From CAZBGL01 sp964491375 (GTDB taxonomy: Bacteria; Desulfobacterota; Deferrisomatia; Deferrisomatales; Deferrisomataceae), in contig CAZBGL010000138.1 of the NCBI GenBank assembly GCA_964491375.1, positions 1 to 6,281 of the forward strand: a DNA stretch of 6,281 nucleotides, read 5' to 3'. The translations under genes and the position numbers were made by a program. This document shows positions 1 through 3,824 of the stretch, piece after piece (within the stretch, counting starts at the first letter, position 1; the number at the start of each line of letters is the position of its first letter). Below the pieces are notes generated by a model. The model was not told the origin of the DNA. It was given only the letters and a program-made list of their open reading frames with translations, and did no database searches.

Positions 1-645
1 AGCGCGTTCTGGCGCCAGAGCCTGGGCGGGTGCCTCAAGCGCGGGGCCGACGTGTGCCGGGCCGCGCCGGGGTCGGACCGGTGCCTGGCCGTGGCCGCGG
101 CCGACACCGTGCCCGCGCTGATCGCCCTGGACGCGCGGGTGAACCTGCTGCGCTGGGAACGGGGCGGCCCGGTCGAGCGGACGATCCCGTTGGAGGCGCT
201 CTACGCGCCCGACGGCGCGGCGCACCTCAGGAGGGGACCGGGCGAGGTGGTGACCGGGGTGACGGTGCCCGCCGGGCAAGGGGTCCGGTCCGGCTTTCTC
301 AAGTTCCGGAGGCGGGCCTCCATCGACTATCCCCTGGCCAACGTGGCCGTGGCATTCCGTGTGGAGGGGGGCCGGTTGCGCCGGGTTCGGATCGCCGTGG
401 GCGGGTTGGGGCCCGCGCCGGTGCTGGCCCAGGAGGCCATGGAGATCCTGGAGGGCCAGGCGCCCCTACCGGAACGCCTGGAGCGCGCGGCCCAGCGGGT
501 GACCTCGGGTACCCGCCCGGCGCCCAACCAGCACTCCACGCCGGGCCACCGCCGCCGCATGGCCCGGGTCATGGCCCGGCGACTCCTGGAGGCCTTGGCG
601 GGGGAAGGGCCGCCGGACGGCGGCTCCCCACCGGCTGTCCGGTGA
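1..645 (+). CDS. 4-hydroxybenzoyl-CoA reductase beta-like FAD/[4Fe-4S] subunit (5' partial)
   Basis: The reading frame is open from base 1 to the TGA at 643-645, giving 214 residues without the N-terminus. It resembles the FAD-binding subunit of molybdenum hydroxylases (xanthine dehydrogenase/CO dehydrogenase medium-subunit family): residues near 40-47 (DTVPALIALDA) and 97-112 (FLKFRRRASIDYPLAN) match the usual second FAD-subdomain blocks, and the C-terminal third is the family's C-terminal domain. The first 30 residues carry C11, C19 and C28 around WRQSLGGCLK. Spacings of 8 and 9 match, from memory, three of the four cysteines in the [4Fe-4S] loop insertion of HcrB from 4-hydroxybenzoyl-CoA reductase; the fourth would lie just upstream of the window. 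Family members pass electrons between FAD and FeS centres during reductive dehydroxylation of 4-hydroxybenzoyl-CoA in the cytoplasm. The catalytic Mo subunit and the small 2Fe-2S subunit are not visible; substrate assignment is inference. It converges on the minus-strand operon, with 36 bases between stop codons. Confidence 0.82.
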   Translation, partial: SAFWRQSLGGCLKRGADVCRAAPGSDRCLAVAAADTVPALIALDARVNLLRWERGGPVERTIPLEALYAPDGAAHLRRGPGEVVTGVTVPAGQGVRSGFLKFRRRASIDYPLANVAVAFRVEGGRLRRVRIAVGGLGPAPVLAQEAMEILEGQAPLPERLERAAQRVTSGTRPAPNQHSTPGHRRRMARVMARRLLEALAGEGPPDGGSPPAVR

Positions 646-647
646 TG

Positions 648-673
648 CCCCGTGGCGGGGAGCCGGTTCCCCG
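648..673. terminator. GC-rich overlapping hairpins between convergent genes
   Basis: Two mutually exclusive stem-loops fill the 36-base gap between convergent stop codons: CCCCG (648-652) with CGGGG (656-660), loop of 3; and CGGGGA (656-661) with TCCCCG (668-673), loop of 6. There is no T-tract on either strand, so this is not a classical intrinsic terminator. The position suggests a bidirectional transcript end, but that is inference. Confidence 0.35.
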
Positions 674-681
674 GTCCGACG

Positions 682-1437
682 TTACGCATCCCCGTGCCGC
701 TTGGATCGCACCGGGCCCACGGCGGCCAGGTAGTAGGCGAACTCCTCCTGCCCGTCCACGCCGAGCAGCTCGTTCAGGGGTCGGTCGAAGAAGGCGGCCA
801 CCGGGCAGCAGCCCAGGCCCAGGGCCTCGGCCGCGAGCGACAGGTTCTGGCACACGTGTCCCAGGTCCAGGCCGATGTAGCGCAGGGCCCGTTCCCCGTA
901 CTTCCACGCCGCCCGGGGGTACACCGCGGTCCAGAGCACCACGGCCGAGGCCCGCTCCAGAAAGCCTTGGGCCAGGGCCGCCAGTGCGACGGGCCGTCCG
1001 TGGTGGCCGGGCGCGACCACCTCCAGACAGAAACCGGGCACGTTCAGGTGGGCCAGGCACGGATCGAGGCCTTCCACCGCCTGCACGGACACGTAGGTCT
1101 CGAACGGGTACAGGGCACCGGCCGACGGCGCGGTGCGGAGCAGGTACGGACCGTGGCGCGCGGTGACCCCCTGGCAGGCCCAGAGGAGGGCGGCGAGGTC
1201 GGCCAGCGGAATGGCCTCGCCGGTGAACTCCCGGCGGGAGCGCCGCTTCGACAGCACCTCCCCCAACGGGGCCGAATCCAGGCGAGACCCGGCGGTCGGG
1301 GGGAGGGGGATGCGGGGGCGGTCCGGGTACTCCTTGAAGGGCGGCGGCCGGCCCGCCCAGTCGAGCCGGCGGGCCGATAGGGTGCCGGGGTCGAGATCGG
1401 TACCCCTGCGCCAGCGGTCCACCAGGTCACGGCTCAC
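682..1437 (-). CDS. SagB-type (nitroreductase-fold) flavin dehydrogenase
   Basis: This 251-aa protein belongs to the SagB/ThcOx branch of the FMN-dependent nitroreductase superfamily. Visible signatures are the FMN-phosphate-contacting basic block KRRSRREF (64-71), the PSAGALYPFE block (104-113) and the C-terminal FMN-domain helix YGERALRYIGLDLGHVCQNL (180-199), followed by AAEALGLG. In known RiPP systems SagB-type enzymes oxidise azolines to azoles, but many stand-alone copies have no assigned substrate; no YcaO cyclodehydratase or precursor peptide is visible here. There is no signal peptide or membrane segment, so it is probably cytoplasmic. The start is GTG at 1437, chosen because GGAGG lies 6 bases upstream and the N-terminus is complete for the family. 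It overlaps the end of the lipoprotein gene by 11 bases, implying translational coupling. Last gene of the minus-strand operon. Confident in family, not in substrate. Confidence 0.85.
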   Translation of the reverse strand: MSRDLVDRWRRGTDLDPGTLSARRLDWAGRPPPFKEYPDRPRIPLPPTAGSRLDSAPLGEVLSKRRSRREFTGEAIPLADLAALLWACQGVTARHGPYLLRTAPSAGALYPFETYVSVQAVEGLDPCLAHLNVPGFCLEVVAPGHHGRPVALAALAQGFLERASAVVLWTAVYPRAAWKYGERALRYIGLDLGHVCQNLSLAAEALGLGCCPVAAFFDRPLNELLGVDGQEEFAYYLAAVGPVRSKRHGDA

Positions 1438-1969
1438 CGGACTCCTCCGCCGGTTCCTGGAGCAGGTGCTGGATCATCCGGTCGATGTTCTCGGCGATCT
1501 CCCGGCTGTAGCCCAGGTACTTCTTGCGGATCCGTCCCTTCCGGTCGATCAGGAACACCTGGGGAATGGTGGGGACGCCGCCGAACGCCTTGCGCGTGCC
1601 CTCGTCCACCATCACTACCGGGTAGTTGAACTCGGTCCGGCGCATGAATCCCATCAGCTCGTCCGGATCCTGGTCCAGGTTCATGCCGATGACCACCAGA
1701 CCGTCCTTGCGGTAGCGCCTCTGGAGCTCCACCAGGTGGGGAATCGCCACCCGGCACGGTGGGCACCAGGTGGCCCAGAAGTCCAGGAGCACCACCTTGC
1801 CCCGCAGATCCGACAGCCGGATCATTCGGCCGTCGACCGTGGGCAGGGAAAAGTCCGGCGCCTGGCGGACCTCCTTGTGTTCAGGCCCCTGGGAGCAGGC
1901 TAGGAGCCACCCCCCCGCCAGCAGAAGGCACACGCCGAACGCCCACCCCCTCCCCCGAACGGATGCCAT
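1427..1969 (-). CDS. TlpA/ResA-family thioredoxin-like lipoprotein
   Basis: This 180-aa protein has a type II signal peptide: basic residues R5-R7, a hydrophobic stretch (about 9-24) and lipobox LLAC with the lipidated C25. S26 at +2 would not signal inner-membrane retention under the Lol rule known from enterobacteria, so outer-membrane attachment is possible. The mature part is an AhpC/TSA-Redoxin/TlpA thioredoxin fold: APDFSLPTVDG (37-47), LRGKVVLLDFWATWC, active site W68-C69-P70-P71-C72 and cis-proline P136 in GVPTIPQVFLID. The WCPPC motif resembles ResA/TlpA-type reductants for periplasmic thiols, for example apocytochrome c. ATG at 1969 has GGAGG 7 bases upstream. The gene follows an 85-base gap and overlaps the SagB-type gene downstream by 11 bases. 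A separate membrane electron donor (CcdA/DsbD) would be expected but is not in the window. Alternative roles include defence against extracytoplasmic oxidants. Confidence 0.9.
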   Translation of the reverse strand: MASVRGRGWAFGVCLLLAGGWLLACSQGPEHKEVRQAPDFSLPTVDGRMIRLSDLRGKVVLLDFWATWCPPCRVAIPHLVELQRRYRKDGLVVIGMNLDQDPDELMGFMRRTEFNYPVVMVDEGTRKAFGGVPTIPQVFLIDRKGRIRKKYLGYSREIAENIDRMIQHLLQEPAEESGEP

Positions 1970-1995
1970 GGGAACGCCTCCGAATCAAACGCAAG

Positions 1996-2011
1996 CCGGG
2001 CCCGGGCCCGG
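1996..2011. repeat. 16-bp perfect GC palindrome upstream of the lipoprotein gene
   Basis: CCGGGCCCGGGCCCGG is identical to its reverse complement. It lies in the 85-base gap between the FmdB-type gene and the lipoprotein gene, 27 bases before the lipoprotein ATG. It could be an RNA stem, a DNA-binding site or a low-complexity GC run. Confidence 0.5.
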
Positions 2012-2025
2012 AGCTGTAACGGTTC

Positions 2026-2042
2026 CGGGGCGGACCGCCCCG
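2026..2042 (-). terminator. Stem-loop after the zinc ribbon gene
   Basis: Arms CGGGGCG (2026-2032) and CGCCCCG (2036-2042) form a perfect 7-bp stem with a 3-base loop, beginning 12 bases past the FmdB-type stop codon on the minus strand. There is no following T-run, so it may act as a partial terminator or an RNA 3'-end stabiliser within the operon rather than a full stop. Its terminating function is inference. Confidence 0.35.
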
Positions 2043-2054
2043 CGGGGGTCAGCC

Positions 2055-2246
2055 TCAGGTGAACCCGCCCCGGGGCGCCGAGCATCCACCGGAAGCCCCC
2101 CGGGTGTGGGCCGCCACCGGTGCCCACTGGCGCTCCATCGGCGTTCCACAGGCCGGGCACGCCGGGGCCTGGCCGGAGCCGGACGATCGCACCAGCACCT
2201 CCAACCGCTCGCCGCAGCTCGGGCATCGATACTCGTACAACGGCAT
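2055..2246 (-). CDS. FmdB-type zinc ribbon protein
   Basis: This 63-aa protein starts MPLYEYRCPSCG, the hallmark of the FmdB regulatory-protein/zinc ribbon family. Paired cysteines C8-x2-C11 and C30-x2-C33 (CPSCG and CPACG) form a single zinc ribbon, followed by a Gly/Ala-rich tail (about 42-63) with an isolated C55. Members are widespread small proteins; the name comes from a proposed regulator of formamidase and amidase genes, but most have no proven function and may be regulators or metal/nucleic-acid binders. The ATG at 2246 shares its A with the thioredoxin TGA (TGATG) and has AGGTG upstream inside the thioredoxin gene, so translation is probably coupled to thioredoxin. The stop is TGA at 2055-2057. 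No membrane segment. Confidence 0.88.
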   Translation of the reverse strand: MPLYEYRCPSCGERLEVLVRSSGSGQAPACPACGTPMERQWAPVAAHTRGASGGCSAPRGGFT

Positions 2247-2575
2247 CACAGCACCTTTTGGAGCATTTCCTCGAGCTTCTGGCGGGGTACCGCACCCACG
2301 ATCTCGTCCACCACCTCCCCCCCCTTGAACAGCTTGAGGTTGGGGATGCCCCGCACGCCGTACCTGGCCGGGGTCTGGGGGTTGTCGTCCACGTTCATCT
2401 TCGCCACCACCACCTTGCCGGCGTAGGCCTCGGCCACCTCGTCCACGACCGGGGCCATCATGCGGCAGGGGCCGCACCACGCGGCCCAGAAGTCCACCAG
2501 GACGGGCTTGTCCGACTTGAGGACCTTCTCCTCGAAGTCCGCGTCGGTTACGTTGAGCACCTTGTCCTCGGCCAT
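2246..2575 (-). CDS. trxA: Thioredoxin
   Basis: This is a complete classical thioredoxin of 109 aa, the usual family length. It shows VLVDFWAAWCGPC with active site C34-G35-P36-C37, preceded by the conserved DFW (28-30), the buried-acid context, and cis-proline P78 in RYGVRGIPNLKLFKGGE. It is a cytoplasmic dithiol reductant recycled by thioredoxin reductase (not in the window). The start ATG at 2575 is preceded by AGGAG 5 bases upstream; a GTG at 2650 would add 25 residues with no family precedent and is rejected. In this operon it sits downstream of a sigma/anti-sigma pair whose anti-sigma factor looks redox-sensitive, which suggests the regulon product reduces its own sensor, as described for SigR-RsrA-thioredoxin in Streptomyces. 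It may also serve the divergent ribonucleotide reductase. The residue after cis-Pro is Asn rather than the common Thr, a minor variation. Confidence 0.95.
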   Translation of the reverse strand: MAEDKVLNVTDADFEEKVLKSDKPVLVDFWAAWCGPCRMMAPVVDEVAEAYAGKVVVAKMNVDDNPQTPARYGVRGIPNLKLFKGGEVVDEIVGAVPRQKLEEMLQKVL

Positions 2576-2618
2576 CTTCTCTCTCCTTGCACGGGTCTCG
2601 AAACGGAATCCAGGCGTG

Positions 2619-2632
2619 CCGCCGACCGGCGG
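2619..2632 (-). other. Short hairpin in the leader of trxA
   Basis: CCGCC (2619-2623) and GGCGG (2628-2632) form a 5-bp stem with a 4-base loop in the 71-base gap between the microprotein and thioredoxin genes. It follows a stronger hairpin (2646-2667) in transcription order. No T-tract follows. Weak on its own. Confidence 0.3.
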
Positions 2633-2645
2633 GGTCAGCACGCGC

Positions 2646-2667
2646 CTCACCCGCCCCCGCGGGTGAG
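2646..2667 (-). other. Strong stem-loop spanning the microprotein stop codon
   Basis: Perfect 9-bp arms CTCACCCGC (2646-2654) and GCGGGTGAG (2659-2667) enclose a 4-base loop. On the minus-strand mRNA the structure covers the last codons and the UGA of the 24-aa microprotein. There is no downstream T-run, so it is not a classical terminator. It could be an attenuator, a processing site or a 3'-end stabiliser separating the sigma module from trxA. The structure is seen directly; the role is inference. Confidence 0.55.
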
Positions 2668-2721
2668 CCAGTAGCCGGCCACGGCAATGATCGCGATCCA
2701 GATGATCACCTCCAGGCTCAT
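2647..2721 (-). CDS. 24-aa single-span membrane microprotein
   Basis: A 24-codon reading frame: MSLE, then a continuous hydrophobic segment (about residues 5-19, VIIWIAIIAVAGYWL), then a short basic, glycine-rich end TRGGG. The start is well supported: the ATG overlaps the anti-sigma TGA as ATGA, and GGAGG lies 4 bases upstream inside the anti-sigma gene. I do not recognise a family. It resembles the size and style of small membrane proteins that bind and tune larger partners. Because the adjacent anti-sigma protein lacks a membrane span, this peptide could supply membrane tethering to the sigma/anti-sigma complex, or it could be an unrelated regulator; both are inference. Its 3' end is embedded in a 9-bp hairpin. 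It could still be a non-functional reading frame, but the start signals make translation likely. Confidence 0.6.
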   Translation of the reverse strand: MSLEVIIWIAIIAVAGYWLTRGGG

Positions 2722-2972
2722 TTCTCCTCCAGGCACTTCTTCCGGAGGAACCGGTGGAGGTCGATGTGGACCTCCTCGGGCACCCCCTCCTCCCGGCCCC
2801 CGGAGTACTTGTAGAGAACCACGGTCTTTCTCAGGGTGTTCAGGAACGCCACGCAAGGGTTGCACCCCTGCATGTGGGCCTCGATCTCGGCGCACAGGCT
2901 CGGGTCGAGTTCCTCGTCGATGTACTCCGACAGGTGCTCCAGGATCTCCTGGCACGAGAGCTTTTTCGTCAT
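2718..2972 (-). CDS. Zinc-binding (ZAS/zf-HC2) anti-sigma factor
   Basis: This 84-aa soluble protein directly follows an ECF sigma gene. Its core, CQEILEHLSEYIDEELDP then EAHMQGCNPC, carries the ZAS zinc signature H33-x3-C37-x2-C40 with C7 located 26 residues before H33. That spacing matches, as I recall, the C11/H37/C41/C44 arrangement of RsrA, whose cysteines form a disulfide on oxidation and release SigR. Two more cysteines, C27 and C80, are present. No transmembrane segment follows the domain, so the protein is probably cytoplasmic; the C-terminal half is charged and helical-looking. It should bind and sequester the sigma factor encoded just upstream. The start ATG at 2972 overlaps the sigma stop as ATGA, with only a distant purine-rich AGGGG upstream, so translation probably depends on coupling. 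A function as a redox sensor is inferred; simple structural zinc binding is the alternative. Confidence 0.85.
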   Translation of the reverse strand: MTKKLSCQEILEHLSEYIDEELDPSLCAEIEAHMQGCNPCVAFLNTLRKTVVLYKYSGGREEGVPEEVHIDLHRFLRKKCLEEK

Positions 2973-3583
2973 GGCCCGTTCGCCGCCCCTGCGGGCGCCT
3001 CGGTCTCCTCGAAGTGCGGACTCAGTTTCTGCCTCAGGTGGATCCGCGCCCGGTGGAGGCGGGTCTTCACCGCGCCCTCGGTGGTGCCGAGGATCGCGGC
3101 CGTCTCGGCCGTGCTCAGGCCCTCCACATCCCTCAGAACCACCACCGCCCGGTAGATCGGCGGCAGGTCCAGGATGGCGCGGTAGAGGAGATCCCGCACC
3201 TCCCTCCGCAACACCGCCTCCCGCGGATCGATGGCCCAGTCGGACACGCCCTGTCGCCGGATCTCCTCGTGGGTCGGCAGGGGCAGCTCGTCCAGCGAGA
3301 CCGTTTCCGGCGTTTTCTTTCTGAGACGCATCAGGGCGTGGTTGGCCGCGATTCGGTAGACCCAGGTGGAAAAGGCCGCCTCGCCCTTGAACCGATCCAG
3401 GTGCTGGTATGCGCTCAGGTACGTTTCCTGGAGCAGTTCCTTGGCGTCTTCGGGATTGCCCGTGAGCCGTAGCAGCAGGCTGTAAATCCTGCCCTCGGTG
3501 CGGTTCACCAGCTCCTCGAACGCCTCGAAGTCGCCCTCGCGGGCTCGCTCCACCAGTCGTGTCTCGTCCTCGTTTCGTACCAT
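2969..3583 (-). CDS. ECF (RpoE/SigW-like) RNA polymerase sigma factor
   Basis: This 204-aa protein has the two-domain ECF layout. Region 2 (about 22-90) includes DAKELLQETYLSAYQHLDRF (core binding and -10 recognition) and FSTWVYRIAANHALMRLRKK (71-90). A linker of about 45 residues contains an acidic/proline segment. Region 4 (about 134-187) includes LPPIYRAVVVLRDVEGLSTAETAAILG and the helix-turn-helix TTEGAVKTRLHRARIHLR that reads the -35 element. The C-terminal tail (188-204) is short and Ala/Gly-rich. It is the first gene of the minus-strand operon and overlaps the anti-sigma start by 4 bases. ATG at 3583 fits the usual ECF N-terminus; its ribosome binding site is weak (AGG about 10 bases upstream). 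It most likely responds to a thiol or envelope stress sensed by the anti-sigma factor. No convincing ECF-type self-promoter was found upstream, so autoregulation is unproven. Confidence 0.93.
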   Translation of the reverse strand: MVRNEDETRLVERAREGDFEAFEELVNRTEGRIYSLLLRLTGNPEDAKELLQETYLSAYQHLDRFKGEAAFSTWVYRIAANHALMRLRKKTPETVSLDELPLPTHEEIRRQGVSDWAIDPREAVLRREVRDLLYRAILDLPPIYRAVVVLRDVEGLSTAETAAILGTTEGAVKTRLHRARIHLRQKLSPHFEETEAPAGAANGP

Positions 3584-3627
3584 TCAGATGCCTGCCCGCC
3601 TGGGAAGGTCACACCGGAAACGCACGA

Positions 3628-3656
3628 AGCATAAAGGAGTCACAAGGGGTGCGCAA
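3628..3656 (-). promoter_or_regulatory. Candidate housekeeping promoter of the sigma operon
   Basis: On the minus strand, TTGCGC (3656-3651) and TATGCT (3633-3628) are separated by 17 bases. They match the -35 and -10 consensus at 3/6 and 4/6, and would give a leader of about 37 bases before the sigma ATG. This is a weak match in GC-rich DNA and rests only on spacing and hexamer similarity. Confidence 0.3.
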
Positions 3657-3717
3657 GCGGGGGGAGGCGGGTGGTTCCCGCTCGCCGAGGGTGTGGGGAG
3701 CGGAGGACATTTTTGGG

Positions 3718-3747
3718 CTGGCGCACCCCAATATGTGGTGGTATATT
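3718..3747 (+). promoter_or_regulatory. Candidate sigma-70-type promoter of nrdD
   Basis: TATATT (3742-3747) is a 5/6 match to the -10 consensus in an otherwise GC-rich region. CTGGCG (3718-3723) is a poor -35 match (3/6) at 18 bases. Transcription would begin near 3754, leaving a leader of about 70 bases. The -10 falls exactly between two NrdR-box-like sites, consistent with repression by occlusion. Confidence 0.5.
3726..3741 (+). promoter_or_regulatory. NrdR box 1 (candidate repressor site)
   Basis: CCCCAATATGTGGTGG agrees with the 16-bp NrdR-box consensus ACACWATATMTWGTGT, as I recall it, at 11 positions including the CAATAT core and the GTG arm. NrdR is a zinc-ribbon/ATP-cone repressor of ribonucleotide reductase genes. 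The site lies immediately upstream of the nrdD -10 element, 31 bases (about three helical turns) from box 2, the usual tandem arrangement. Confidence 0.75.
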
Positions 3748-3756
3748 ACGGGCACC

Positions 3757-3772
3757 ACACAACATGTGGCGT
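3757..3772 (+). promoter_or_regulatory. NrdR box 2 (candidate repressor site)
   Basis: ACACAACATGTGGCGT matches the same remembered NrdR consensus at 12 of 16 positions. It starts 31 bases after box 1, leaving a 15-base spacer that holds the -10 element. It would overlap the early transcribed region of nrdD, so joint binding at both boxes should block RNA polymerase. Confidence 0.75.
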
Positions 3773-3824
3773 GCGTCTCCTCTCTAACCCCCTGTTTTCC
3801 TTCCAGAAAAAAGGAGCGAGCGGC

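Noticed and set aside
30..1166. 378-codon plus-strand frame across the left part
   Set aside because: Composition is Arg/Gly/Pro-rich with no motifs; it overlaps the HcrB-like and SagB-type genes in other frames.
1759..2426. Plus-strand frames opposite the lipoprotein, zinc ribbon and thioredoxin genes
   Set aside because: They are shadows of well-supported minus-strand genes and have low-complexity composition.
2576..2650. GTG at 2650 as an upstream start for thioredoxin, overlapping the microprotein stop as GTGA
   Set aside because: The 25-residue extension is not thioredoxin-like, while ATG at 2575 has AGGAG at good spacing and gives the standard 109-aa length.
3673..3680. GGGAACC on the minus strand as an ECF -35 element for autoregulation of the sigma gene
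   Set aside because: No matching ECF -10 (CGTC or TCTGA type) appears 15-18 bases downstream, so a self-recognised promoter is not supported.
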